64,000 bases of DNA from Chionoecetes opilio. Taxonomy: Eukaryota > Arthropoda > Malacostraca > Decapoda > Majidae. Of this stretch, positions 20,989 to 33,710 are shown piece after piece. Under the pieces are notes generated by a model that searched no databases, was not told the DNA's origin, and saw only the letters and a program-made list of their open reading frames with translations. The position numbers were made by a program, and so were the translations under genes. Position 1 is the first letter of the stretch. Every line of letters starts with the position of its first letter. Location: positions 1-64,000 of the forward strand of contig JACEEZ010018526.1 of NCBI GenBank assembly GCA_016584305.1. Reading direction: 5' to 3'.

Positions 20989-23436
20989 CACTGGGGAACA
21001 AAATTTTTGTTGAGTTAGGTCTGACACTTGTTATTAAGTAATTTTTGGGTGCTGAATCCAAAACTGATCTCAGTTTTTCTCTATCACGTCAAGTTTTTGA
21101 ACTGTAGGATTTTCGTTTTCTTAAAAAATATGAAAAATACTGTACATAACAGTAACAGTGCTTATTTTATAACAAAGTTGCACAATGTTAACATACAATG
21201 AAAAATGAAAGAAAATAGGCATGAATAGGAATGTTTATTTAACATTATCATGTTTTTAGAAAGGATAAGGCTATAATTGTGTGCAGGTTAAGGTAAAAAT
21301 TTACGTTTGTAGCTTTGTCTGGAGTGTTCAACTTGAGGACTATCGCGTTTGATGCTCCAACAATAGTCAGCCATCATATGCACATCCCATCTACCCTGGT
21401 AACGTTTCTTCCATAACCTTCAAATCTTGGTGAAATCGTTCACCTTGCTCGTCGCTAGCAGCACCAAGATTTTCCGGAAGTTGGCAGGATGGCTATGCAA
21501 AAAATGTACTTTAATACTCATGCTGCAACCAAGCGCTTTGTAGCTCTCCAATAGTTTCGAACAATTTCTGTGTAATTACTTGCACGTGTATTTCCAAGAA
21601 AGTTCTTGACGACGTCCTTGAATGATAGCCAAGCATTCTTTTCAAGGTCTGACATAGTACCGTTGAAATGTTCATCTTTGATGAGCTGTCGAATTTGTGG
21701 ACCATCAAACACACCGGCCTTGATTTTTTCAATTGACAGTCCAGGAAATGTCAAGATGATGTACTTCAAACAGTCGCCATCAGTTGACAATGCTTTTACA
21801 AATTGTTTCATGAGACCTAGTTTTATGTGCAGAGGTGGGAATATTATTTTCTTCCTGTCAACAAGTGGCTCATGTACAATGTTAGGATCTCCAGGTTTAA
21901 GATCAGATCTCGGAGGCCAATTCGTCTGAACCCAATGCTTCTCTCGAGCTCTGCTATCCCACATACAGAGAAAGCAGGGATACTTTGTTGACCAAGAAGG
22001 AAGGACACCATTTTAAGGTCAACACAGATGATCCAATTGTGTTTGTCATATTGCAATAACTCAATGACTCTCTTTACATCTCCATATTCTTCACGAAGAC
22101 AGACCGAATGCCCAATAGGGACTGCGCCAAACAAATTGCCATTGTGTAGAAGGACACACTTCAAGCTCCGCTTTGAGCTATCAAAAACAATCGCCATTCA
22201 TTTGGATTGTAGATTAAAAGCCCTAATTCCTTCAGTAAACCAGGAATGTTATGGCAAAACACAAAACCGCTGGCACTTCGAAAGTACTGCAGAAATGTAC
22301 TTTCTCTGGTTCGAAAGTATGATACCTTCACTCCTTGTTCAAGTATGTTTTTCTCGTTCAGTCTTGATGCTAGTATTTCTGAAGCTTTTTTGGATAGGCC
22401 CAAATCACGTGCTAAATCATTCAACTCGTGCTGATCAAATCCCCTACGAACTGAATCCTCGTGAATGTCAAAATCTGCATCATTGCTGTGACTGCGTTCT
22501 TCAACATCACTCAGATCTTCTAGAGGAGGTAGTTGTTCGAAAACTGGCACTGGAATTTCAGCTGAATGAGGCATTGGTCTTATAGCTGACGGTAGATTAG
22601 GATATTCTATTTTACTTTTATTTTTCTTGTTAAATCCTGATGTTTTCACTAAACAAAAGTAACAGTCTGTGGAATGATCTTTTTGCTCTCGCCAAACCAT
22701 GGGGATACCATATGCCAACTTTTCACGTGTTCCTTTGGTCCACATCCGTAATCTCTCGACACACTGCTTGCACACTTTGTGAGGGGCCCATAGCTTGTCT
22801 TGATCACCGAGTTTCACTTTAAAATATGCGAAATAGGCTTGTTTGACATATACGCTGATGCTTGCCCTCTGACTTGGAATGGTGAAACTACCACAATATA
22901 GCAGAAGGAGTCAGGTTGTTTAGGCATTTACGACGTGACGTAGCAGGAGCAGACATGATCTGAAACAAAAAGAATATATACCTATGTAAATAAAACACTA
23001 AGCTGGAATAGTTACAAGCTTTGAAAACAAAAAAAAACAGCATAAAACGAAATAGAAATTACAATGGTATGTTGTTACAAGGTTAAGAGAAAAGCCATAA
23101 CAAATCCTCCTAATTCCTACTATCCTAGCTTTCTGTTTGCAGATATTGATAGTACTGACCTATTGGGAGCTGCACACACCTCTCACTGCACTGTCTCAAT
23201 TGTAACTGCACAAACAAGTTGCCACATAGCTCTCGATGAGTCAAATCGTAATCGCTGGCAAGTTTACTACAGCTCACAAGTGGAATTTTGCTTATCTGGA
23301 GGTAAGCTGTGGAAAAAAAAACTTGACGTGCTAGAAAAACACTGACTACAGATTTGGAATCAGCATGCCAATTTTAGTCTAAATAAGCTCAAAAATCTAA
23401 CTCAACAATTTTTTTTTTTCAAATTGTTCCCCAGTG
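20989..23436 (-). mobile_element. 2,448-bp TIR transposon with CACTGGGGAACAA termini
   Basis: Both ends carry CACTGGGGAACAA, and after a T/A-rich gap TTGTTGAGTTAG, as inverted repeats of about 35-40 bp. TAA flanks both sides (20986-20988 and 23437-23439), consistent with a 3-bp target duplication. It encloses one - strand, single-exon gene. The element superfamily cannot be assigned from sequence alone; the TIR does not match Tc1/mariner, hAT or piggyBac ends. Confidence 0.8.
21288..22956 (-). pseudogene. Frameshifted gene of an unclassified invertebrate transposon family, possible DDE transposase
   Basis: About 556 codons from ATG (22954-22956) to TAA (21288-21290), in several frames. In order: an N-terminal MSAPATSRRKCLNN, then CYIC with further Cys (CKQC) suggesting a zinc-binding region; DCYFC; an acidic linker (LEDLSDVEE); a conserved LNDLARDLGLSKKASE helix; an EWRLF strand leading to FDSSKRSLKC; LLHNGN; IICVDLK; LGQQS followed in another frame by CFLC; IVHEPLVDRKKI, LPPLHIKLGLMKQ-like segments; and GERFHQDLK, ADYCWSIKRD near the end. 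I recall this as an abundant 'uncharacterized protein' family in invertebrates, from memory and unchecked. The D of FDSS, D of CVDLK and E of EQGERFHQ are spaced like an RNase H-fold DDE triad (inference). At least four frameshifts (near 22910, 22190, 21980 and 21370) break it. Confidence 0.7.
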
Positions 23437-23447
23437 TAATACATGTT

Positions 23448-23575
23448 TTGACTGAATCTACGCGTTGCCAAAGGATAAAAAATAATTTAGCGGTAAGAAC
23501 TTCATCGTCTTCATTATAATAATACAACAATAGCAACAATAGTTTTAGTGACAGCAGTGGCACCAACAAAAATAC
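23448..23575 (+). repeat. Right ~120-bp direct repeat flanking the 2.45-kb transposon
   Basis: The second copy of the sequence at 20868-20988, starting CTGAATCTACGCGTTGCC. It differs in the middle (AAAGGATAAAAAATAATT) and keeps AGCGGTAAGAACT and CAACAATAGTTTTAGTG. Confidence 0.8.
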
Positions 23576-24535
23576 ATGTTTTGAGTCTTTGGTAAGTCAC
23601 TACTATACATGATCAAAGAGAGTTTCCGTCAGCGAAATGCCCTTCGTCACAGAGCTATCAACTGTTGCACTGGTGGAGGAATTCTAACACAAGAATATCA
23701 TGTGTAAACATTTTGAAATAGTATGCAGACTTCTCACAGTAAGAGACGTGAGACACGGTGACACAGTGAGGCGAGACAGTGTGAGGGTCTGTGACTTTTT
23801 TCTATTTTTTTTTTTTTTACATTACAAAGGACTGGCCAAGGGAAAGAAAAAAAAAAGAGGCAACAAAAAGCCTATTCGAATAAATATATCCAAATTTATC
23901 CATGGGGTGTCATGTGCTCAGCACGCGACCGCCCGCTTATGCTCTCCCAGAATGAGAACCCCATAGAAGACCGATCTATGGGTCAAGCTGGAACCCCACA
24001 CATCACACATACCGCATCCCCTTACTCAAGGGAGACAGTATCTTCTCGCGTTCCCAAGGAAAAAACTCGGGTAAATTGGTACATTCAACCAGTAATTGAG
24101 TACAGGGTTAAAAGTGAGCTTTTCCCATGTATTTTGATGTGTTAAGAATAATAGCTACATTGAAAATCGTTGGAAATGCCTCATTTTGCAGTTATCCCCC
24201 CCCACCCCCCCCACCCCCCTTCCATAACAAACCTGGGGACCCGTCGGGAACACGGGGTTTTGGGCGGGGAAAGTGGAAAAGTTCCATTACGGTAGTAGAT
24301 TACAAGTGCTTGTGGGCCCTTCGGACCCATGTATTGATGTTTGTAGTAGTAGTACATATTAGACAACAATGTGAGTGCAAACTCCAATCGTGTTGTTGCT
24401 GTCGTTGGTCACTGGTCAAAGTGCCTCGGGGTAGACCCCGTTCCGTGTGATTCCACGGGGCGCCAACCCTTCGACGGCATCAGAACAGCCAATCCTTGAC
24501 AGGCTGACGTAGAGTTGGCCGTGCGTGGAGTATAT
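23576..24535. other. Intergenic sequence with repeat fragments
   Basis: Landmarks are the ACAAAGGACTGGCCAAGGG repeat word at 23822 (shared with 19265), a CCCCCCACCCCCC run at 24197-24220, and a fragment near 24022-24050 shared with 12895 and 27792. The open frames (88, 77 and 107 codons) show no domain. Confidence 0.4.
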
Positions 24536-24546
24536 TAGAATCTCGA

Positions 24547-24603
<57 letters not shown>

Positions 24604-24612
24604 ACACACACA
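24547..24612 (+). repeat. (AC)n microsatellite
   Basis: About 30 AC dinucleotides, with one CC interruption. Confidence 0.97.
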
Positions 24613-24627
24613 GTGGCGTACAGAGGG

Positions 24628-25049
24628 CAGGGCCGGATTACCCATTAGGCAGACAAGGCACGGGGCCTTGGCCTACGAAGCTATGTTGGCCTACAAAAAT
24701 ATAGGCACATAAAAAAAATTATCAAATCAATAAAAAAAATCATCCAATGCTTTGCAACAATGAAGTGCAGAAAAACTAACATTTAATTTTCAGAGTATTG
24801 TAACTACTTTGCAGAGTATAGTAACTACTATTCATATAACATGTTGATGTATTATTCATCTCATATTTTATACATACATGATACACAGTTGATATATAAA
24901 TTTCTTTCAATACATATCATATATTGGCTACAGTTTATTTTCCTAATTAAAGAATCTCTCAAACCAACAATATATTGCTTTCCCCGAACTAAAGAATGAC
25001 CAAAATTACATGTTGTGCCTTGGCCTACGAAATGGATAATCCGGCCCTG
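24628..25049. mobile_element. 422-bp hAT-type MITE (CAGGGCCGGATTA ends)
   Basis: The left end is CAGGGCCGGATTACCCATT and the right end AATGGATAATCCGGCCCTG, and both continue inward with a CTTGGCCTACGAA word in inverted orientation. Flanking octamers ACAGAGGG and ACCAAGGG match at six of eight positions, as expected for an 8-bp hAT target duplication. The interior is A/T-rich and non-coding. It sits inside an older GTGGCGTACAGAGGG...GGGGGGCATG repeat. Confidence 0.85.
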
Positions 25050-25097
25050 ACCAAGGGGGGGGCATGCGGCCATGCCCCCCCCTTTTGCAGAGAATAA

Positions 25098-26440
25098 ATT
25101 ATCTATAATAATATAAGCGAAATGTTGTTGTCTTCTGTTGTCTGTTGTCTGTCTGTGTCTGTCTGTGCTGTCTGTCGCTGTCTGTCGTCGTCTGTTGTGT
25201 GTGTGTGTGGTATAGGTCCGCCCCCGTGGCGCAAACACCTCATATGGCACATTTTTGGAATCAGGTTGACCAGGGGAAGGTCATAAGCCCACTTATGAGA
25301 TGATCCGATCATTTTTTTTTTTTTTTTTTTTAGCAGCCTTTAGCGAGAATTGTGAAAACAAAAGTGGGTTGCGAGAATTGAGGAAGCCTTGATGTAGGGT
25401 GATGGGTAATGGGTGAGTGAATGGGTGGGGTGATGGGTAATGGGTGTGGGGTGAGTGAATGGGTGGGGGGTGATGGGTTGGGGGTGATGGGTGATGGGTG
25501 AGGGAATAGGTGGGGGGTGATGGGTAATGGGTGAGTGAATGGGTGTGTGGTGATGGGTAATGGGTGAGTGAATGGGTGGGGGTGATGGGTAATGGGTGAG
25601 TGAATTGGTGTGTGGTGATGGGTAATGGGTGAGTGAATGGGTGGGGGGTGATGGGTAATGGGTGAGTGAATGGGTGTGTGGTGATGGCAATGGGGTGAGT
25701 GAATGGGTGGGGGGTGAGTGAATGGGTGGGGGGTGATGGGTAATGGGTGTGTGGTGATGGGTAATGGGTGAGTGAATGGGTGGGGGGTGATGGGTAATGG
25801 GGAGTGAATGGGGTGTGGGTGATGGGTAATGGGTGAGTGAATGGGTGGGGGGTGATGGGTAATGGGTGAGTGAATGGGTGGGGGGTGATGGGTAATGGGT
25901 GAGTGAATGGGTGGGTGGTGATTGGGGTAATGGGTGAGTGAATGGGTGGGGGGTGATGGGTAATGGGTGAGTGAATGGGTGTGTGGTGATGGGTCATGGT
26001 GAGTGAATGGGTGGGGGGTGATGGGTAAGGGTGACGTGAATGGGTGGGGGGTGATGGGTAATGGGTGTGGTGATGGGTAATGGGTGAGTGAATGGGTGGG
26101 GGGTGATGGTAATGGGTGAGTGAATCGGGTGGGGTGATGGGTAATGGGTGAGTGAATGGTGTGTGGTGATGGGTAATGGGTGATAGTGAATGGGTGGGGG
26201 GTGATGGGTAATGGGTGAGTGAATGGGTGGGGGGTGATGGGTAATGGGTGAGTGAATGGGTGGGGGGAATACATACATTTCTACATCCAAGATTTCAGGA
26301 AAGTTAGAAGGGGCTATCTGGAGAGTCCATGTTTGGTGGGCCGAAGGCCCACCAAACACAGGTGGTGGGCCGAAGGCCCACCAATAGCCCTCCGCAGGAG
26401 CTAGCCAAAAAGTCCGCCCGGAGGGCGGCTTTGCGGCTAG
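25098..26440 (-). mobile_element. Composite Helentron-like element, - strand
   Basis: Reading the + strand: block D (GTCTGT-type) and block C (25098-25395), block B (25396-26268, about 26 units of TGATGGGTAATGGGTGAGTG and a G-rich remainder), and block A (26269-26440) ending GCGGCTAG. The terminal 46 bases form a hairpin with arms CTAGCC/GGCTAG, CCGCCC/GGGCGG and the CTAG end followed by T, the arrangement of a Helitron 3' terminus. Sequence quality here is much better than in the + copies at 16-19 kb. Confidence 0.75.
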
Positions 26441-26462
26441 TATAATAATATAAGCGAAAGTG

Positions 26463-26501
<39 letters not shown>

Positions 26502-27190
26502 GTGTGGGTGTGGTATAGGTTCCGCCCCCCGTGGCGCAAACACCTCATATGGCACATTTTTGGAATCAGGTTGACCAGGGGAAGGTCATAAGCCCATTTA
26601 TGAGATGATCCGATTATTTTTTTTTTTTTTTTTTAGCAGCCTATTAGCGAGAATTGTGAAAACAAAAGTGGGTTGCGAGAATTGAGGAAGCCTTGATGTA
26701 GGGTGATGGGTAATGGGTGAGTGAAGGTGGGGTGAGGGTATGGGTGAGTGAAGGGTGGGTGAGGGTAATGGGTGTGGGGTGATGGGTGAGTGAATGGGTG
26801 GGGGGTGATGGGTTGGGGGTGATGGGTGATGGGTGAGGGAATAGGTGGGGGGTGATGGGTAATGGGTGAGTGAATGGGTGTGTGGTGATGGGTAATGGGT
26901 GAGTGAATGGGTGGGGGGTGATGGGTAATGGGTGAGTGAATGGGTGGGGGGTGATGGGTAATGGGTGAGTGAATGGGTGGGGGGTGATGGGTAATGGGTG
27001 AGTGAATGGGTGGGGGGAATACATACATTTCTACATCCATGATTTCAGGAAAGTTAGAAGGGGCTATCTGGAGAGTCCATGTTTGGTGGGCCGAAGGCCC
27101 ACCAAACACAGGTGGTGGGCCGAAGGCCCACCAATAGCCCTCCGCAGGAGCTAGCCAAAAAGTCCGCCCGGAGGGCGGCTTTGCGGCTAG
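26441..27190 (-). mobile_element. Composite Helentron-like element, - strand, compact copy
   Basis: It starts right after the CTAG of the previous copy. It has a GTCT-type tract (26460-26500), block C (to about 26700), a short block B (26701-27015) and block A ending TTGCGGCTAG at 27190. It shares block A almost base for base with the previous copy, which points to recent multiplication. Confidence 0.75.
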
Positions 27191-28187
<997 letters not shown>

Positions 28188-28400
28188 TTAACGCCTTGAG
28201 GCCCTGAGCGTAATTTTCGTTGTAATTTGGGTACCATTAGACGATTTTGAGTGACTATAAGCAATATTTTATAGATATGACCTGTTGAATATCCTTGTCG
28301 ACTAACTAAATGGGTATATTCAGTTACCTTTCGTTATTTTATGGCTAACAACATACGATTTTTTTATAGCAAAGGAAAGATCTGGGCGTGAAGGGGTTAA
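28188..28400 (+). mobile_element. TTAA-flanked MITE, well-preserved copy
   Basis: It begins TTAACGCCTTGAGGCCC and ends GGGCGTGAAGGGGTTAA, giving TTAA on both sides and 213 bp in total. It is the best full-length reference for the family in this window. Confidence 0.88.
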
Positions 28401-28645
28401 TGAGTGCATAGCGGGTCATATGGAAGGAGGAAAAGACGAAAGGGAAGAGAAGCGAAGAGAGGCATGGGAGAGGAAATGTACATGAAAATAGTTAATGGCT
28501 ACATTTGTTGTTTTTACTTTATTGACTTATCAGAAAGTTTAGTACACACACACTGGACGGAGAGAGAGAGTACGAGGGAGAACAGACGAGAGAGAGAGGA
28601 GAGGAGAGAGGAGAAGAGAGAGAGAGAGAGAGAAGAGAGAGACAA
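28401..28645 (+). repeat. GA-rich stretch ending in (AG)n
   Basis: Purine-rich sequence with an AG/GAGA microsatellite at 28558-28642. The Arg/Glu frame over it is compositional. The poor-quality region starts just after. Confidence 0.85.
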
Positions 28646-31600
28646 AATTTCTTAGGGAAACCAAGGAGTTTTTGGTGTTTTTTAAAAATATTTTTGATTA
28701 CCGGGGAAAAATTCGCGACCCCCCCAAAAAGGGTTTAACCAGGAAGGGGCCTAAAAAACAACAAACCCAAAAAAACCCCGGCTAAGGGGTTGGGAATAGT
28801 AAATGCGGGCTTGGGGTGGGGGAAAAAACCCCAAGGGTTAAAAAAGGAAAAGCGGAAGAACCAAAATTGGCCGGCGGGAAAATTTTCTTTATTAGGCTTT
28901 GGGGTTTTGTTTTTATTTGGCTTACGGGTTGTGTAAAATGGGGGAAGTGGGGGTGAACGAGGAGGTGGAGGGAGGGGGGGGGGGGGGGGCGGCTGGGGGA
29001 AGAGGGGGTTTTGGAAGGGGGGGGCCCAAGGGACGGGGGGGGGTGGGTGGGGGGGGGGGGGGGGGAAGGAAGAAAAAGAAGGCCCCCTTTTGGGGAAAAA
29101 AGAGAGGGAGGAAGGGAAGGGAAAAGACGAGAGGATAAAGCAAAAAAGAAGAGGTTGAATACCCTTTGCCGACCTTCTAAAGGGGAAAATTTTTAAGGTT
29201 TAAATTTCTTTTTTAATCCTAACAAATCGGTTTTTTTTTCCCTCTCCTTTTTTCTCTCTTGGGGGCCCCCCCCCCCTAAAATTTTCTTTTTTTCTTTTTT
29301 TTTTCTTTTTCCTTTCCCCCTTTTTTCCCCCCTTTTCCCAAAGGGAAAAGGGGGGCCAAAAAACAAGGGGGAAAGGGGGGAAAAGGGGAAAAGGGGTGAA
29401 GCTAAAAAAAAAAGGGAAAACGGGAAAAAAAACGGGGGGGAAAAAAAAGGGGAAAAAAAAAAAAAGGGAATAAAAAAAAACTCTAAATCTCCTCATTCCT
29501 TTCTCACAAAATAATTATTACTACTCCCTACTACAAATACTACTACTATTCCCTCCCACACATTACTATACTCCCTACCCCAACTTACAAATACTACTTT
29601 TTACAACTCCCACTACTCCCAAATAATACAACTATGTGTCCACTCCCCACTATTACTACTACTATTTACAAATTTATTCTACTACTACTATAACTACAAA
29701 ACAATTAACTTGTTTTCCAACCTCCAAAACAAAACAAAAAAACTTACTTTTTTATAAAAACTTTTGGGTTTGCCATTAAAAAAAACTTTTCTCCCCAAAT
29801 TAAAACTAAAAAGTGAAAATTTTTTCCACCTATACTAAAAAAATTACAAAAAAGGGGGCCCAAAAAACGAAATTTCCTTTAATTTTACCAAAACTTTTTA
29901 ATAACTAAGCTTTTTAAAAAGGGTTATTTTTTTAGTTCCGGTTTCCTTTTCCAAAAATAATTTAAAAAAAAGGGAAATTTTTCGAAATTTTTTATAAAGA
30001 AACAATTTTAACCAGAAAAAAAATTTTTCCCCGTGGAATAAAGGGTTTAATTTCGGAGTTAAAACCTTATTTTTCAAAAGAACCCCCCTTTGGGGGAACC
30101 CAAAAATTTTCCAAAAGGGGGTAAAATTGGGAAAAAATTTTGGGAATAAAAAAGGCGGGATTTAAAGGGTTAATTTTAATCCAAAATTTTGGGCCCATAA
30201 AAATTTTGGGGAAAGGGTTAGGGGCTAATTTTAATGGCACGGGAAATTTTAATAAAAAAGGGAAAAATTCGGGGCTAATTTTAATTAAAGGGGAATTTAA
30301 TTAAATAATTAATTTAAAAATTAAGGGCAAAGGAAAAAAAGGGACAAAAAAAAGGAAAAGGGAAAGGGGAAAAAAAGGGAAAAAATGCACAGGAAAAAAA
30401 TGGACGGGAATTAATGGCAAAAAATTTAATGGCACGGGAAAAATTAAATTTGGCAAATAATTAATGGCACAGGAATTAAGGGCCCAAAAAATTAAGGGGA
30501 CAGGAAAAATGGCAAAAATTTTTAATGGCACAGGAATTAATGGACAGGAAAAAGGGGACAGGAATTAAGGGGACAGGGAAAATGGACAGGAGAAAACCCC
30601 CACAGGAAAAAAATGCCCAAAATTTTCAGGTAGGAATAAATGGGAGTTTTTAGAATATTTTTAAAATACCTATGTAATTTTTTTACATAAAAAAGGGTTA
30701 TGTATTTTTTTCCCTAACCTAACCAACCTAGACTAGTAATCGACACAAAAGATGCCGTTATTTTTGGTGTGCCATTTTTTCCTGCTCCAATTTTTAACAT
30801 TTTCTGGTGCCTTTAATTTACAGTGCCTTTTTTTCCCTGAAATAATTTTTTTCGGACCCTTTTTCCCAAATACTGGTGGGAACAAAATCCCTCAGTCCCT
30901 CCCCTTTCTCTCCCCTCTACAGAAAAAACCCAAAAAATTTTGGGCCCCCCCCCGATGGTGGGGAAATTCCCCCCCAGAAAATCCGATGCCTCCCACTAGC
31001 CATGGTTGTTTTAATATGATAATGCTCTTTTTAACCCCCCAAATTTGATAATCTTAGATTATCCCTTTATACGCCACAGCGCATGAAGCCCCCCCAATTT
31101 CCCACAAGCTAGTGCCATCAAAGTTTGAACCTAAATAGCTGACGGAATGGGCCCGGGGACATAAACGGGGAAAAACAAAGGGAAAAATACCAGAATTTCC
31201 TGGTCAAGAAAGATGGGGCCCCGGGTTTTCTTGAAAATGTCAATCCCACCCAATGTTGAAGGACCCCGATCACCACCCCCCCCCCTACCCTTTGTACACG
31301 CTAGCAGGCTTTGTACACCCCCACTTCCCTTCAAGCGCGCCCACACCTTTAATGTTGAAGAAGTAACTTTTATTTATAAATATCACAGAGATAAGAAAGC
31401 TACAAGGGGCCCGGTGAGGGCTTTTCCTCGGGGCCCCTGTGAGGGTTTTCCCCTCCTAGGGGCCCCTTTGTCAGGATGGGGGACGGAAGCGCGTCAGCTG
31501 ATTGCCCGACACGCGGGAGGGGGGGGGCCCGGCGGGGGAAAATTTAATGGGCTTTTTCCCTTAAAAAAAACCGAGCCGCCCACCCGAGTGAATGGGTGGG

Positions 31601-33160
31601 GGGTTTTGTAAAGGGGGGTTTTGTGACCCCCCTCCCGGGGGGTGGCTTCCGCAAACACTAGAGGAGAGGGAGGGGGAGGGGGACTACGAAGCGATCCAAA
31701 AACCCGGAAAAAGGTCACAAAAAAGAAGAAAAAAGGCAGGGGGGGCCCCTCAAGGATAGTATAAAGTAATAATACCCCTTGGGGGGCCTCGTACTAACCT
31801 TTTGTTTTCCCCCCCCCTTTTTTTGGAAAATTTCACCCCCCACGTGGCAATTAGATAAAGTATAAAAATTTCTTTTTTAAACTTTTCCCAAAAGAAATTT
31901 GAGGCAGTATCTGAAAGAAAGAGAAAAAACCCCCCTTAAAATTTGTTTTCCAGATGCGGGATTTGTGTGTGGAAAAGATTTTTCCTATGCGTTAGCATAT
32001 ACTTTGGGATCCTATACGTTTTTCCCAGCGTTATACACAGTGTACCCTTAGCTCTGTGGTGGGACGGGGTTTCCAAAAAAAAGTGGGCAAAAATTGAGGG
32101 GCCGGTTTGGGGTCAAAAGAACATAAAAAAGAGGAAGTAAAAGAGGCCGCAAAAACCTACATTTTGGTAGTTCATGGTCCTTCGGTTTTTAGAATTTTTC
32201 CCTTGATTCTCCCCTTTCTCAGGTGGGGAACGTTTTTGAAGCCCAGTAGTGAATCAAAGACATTCAAACAAAGATCCCTCCCCTCCGGGGTCCCTTTGTG
32301 GTGCCCCGTGAAATCGCCCCTCCGCCTTTGGCGGCAGGAGTTAACCGGGGGGCTGGCCAAATTCATTTGTTTCCCTGACAAATCAATGAAAATCTTTATG
32401 GGACTATGGTTTTAGTATATTGATATATTTTATCTTCGTAAATTTTTTGTTCTATAATATTATCAAAAAAAAAAACAGTAAAACACGCTAAAGAAATGCC
32501 AATACGAGACGAAGAAATATGCATGAACATTATTCATTTTTAAAACCCTTTTCCCGCCATTTAAAATCGATTTAACTTTTTCCCATAAAAACAAAAAGGA
32601 AAGCTACAATAGGCCGGGGAGCCCTTAACCCGGGGTAATTCCTTTTTACTTAAAACACTACCTACACCCCACCTTTTTTCCCCATCCATGAATTTCCCCA
32701 GCCTCCTTTTAAAACCCCTATTTTTTTTTCTCTGTTTTTTCTCTCTGATCTCTCGTATACTTTAGCTGTATGCAAAAGTAACATCATAGATGGATTTAAC
32801 AACAATATGGGTTGAGAGCAGCCCTGAAAACCCGCCTCACAAATTATTTATAGTCTAATTTTTTTAAACCAAGTGGAAAAATTCCATTCACCCAAAGGGT
32901 TTCATGTTTAAAAGGAGGCCATTTTTCCCTGATAATGGGGTTTAAAAACTGTGATGAAAAATACAACAAAATTTAAAAGAAGGTAGTTTTCCCCTTCCCC
33001 CGGCATAAAATTTTTCAGTCAGTAACCCGAAAAGGGGTCGGGATTTTTCCCCTGTTATTAAAACACAGTTTTTTTTCCCCTTCCCCCCTTTTTCCCCCTA
33101 ATCGTCGTCCTCAAAGCTTTCACTTACTTTTTTGGGCTTCCTCCCCTGCTTTTCCAACCT
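28646..33160. other. Low-accuracy, homopolymer-rich sequence
   Basis: Runs of A, G, C and T dominate. At 30200-30620 there are tandem-like words AATTAATGGCACAGG and GGGACAGGAATTAA, suggesting a degraded minisatellite. At 29500-29700 there are CTACTAC/ACTATT trinucleotide runs. Around 31580-31660 a damaged tRNA-Val-SINE piece is readable (GAGTGAATGGGTGGGG, CTCCCGGGGGGTGGCTTC). No gene can be supported. Confidence 0.65.
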
Positions 33161-33383
33161 TCCCCCCTTTGGGGCCCAGAACGTAAATTTCCATTTTTTT
33201 TTGGTTTACCATAGAGTTTTTTAAGTGAACCTAAGAAAATTTTTTTATAGATATAAACTTTTTAGTTTTCCCTTGTCCACATTAAAATTTGGGTATATTC
33301 AGCCCAGTTTTCGTAACTTAATGGGGGACAACGGGACGATTTTATATACCCCGGGGAAGATCTGGGCGTAAAGGGGGTTTAAT
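33161..33383 (+). mobile_element. TTAA-flanked MITE, damaged copy
   Basis: TTTGGGGCCCAGAACGTAAAT to GATCTGGGCGTAAAGGGG, with the internal landmarks TTATAGATATAAAC and GGGTATATTCAG kept. Extra T, A and G residues relative to the 28188 copy illustrate the local error pattern. Confidence 0.65.
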
Positions 33384-33673
33384 GAAGAAATGATCTTTTT
33401 TTTCCTCGGCACCCTTTTCATGTTTGAAGAAATTGGGTGCAACTGACGACCAGGGGTCTGTTTTCCTTTTTGCTGTTGGGGTTTCCCAAAGGGTACGGAG
33501 CCCAAAAAAAACCTTTTCTTTGCTGGGGCAGCTTTTTTTCTCTTTCCCCGGGGCTATAAAATTGTTTAGCCCCCGGGAAATTACCAAACTGACGACCCCT
33601 CCCCTTTCTCTCTCTCTCTCTCTCCTCTCTCTTTTCTCTCTCCTCTCTTCCTCTCTCCCCTCTCTCCCCTCTC

Positions 33674-33710
<37 letters not shown>

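Noticed and set aside
22028..22585. 185-codon + frame
   Set aside because: It is antisense to the transposon gene, which shows clear conserved blocks on the - strand.
25390..26270. A CRISPR-like array
   Set aside because: The 33-bp units are contiguous without unique spacers and lie in animal DNA.
28899..29143. Gly-rich frame and its antisense Pro-rich partner
   Set aside because: Based on G runs in the poor-quality region.
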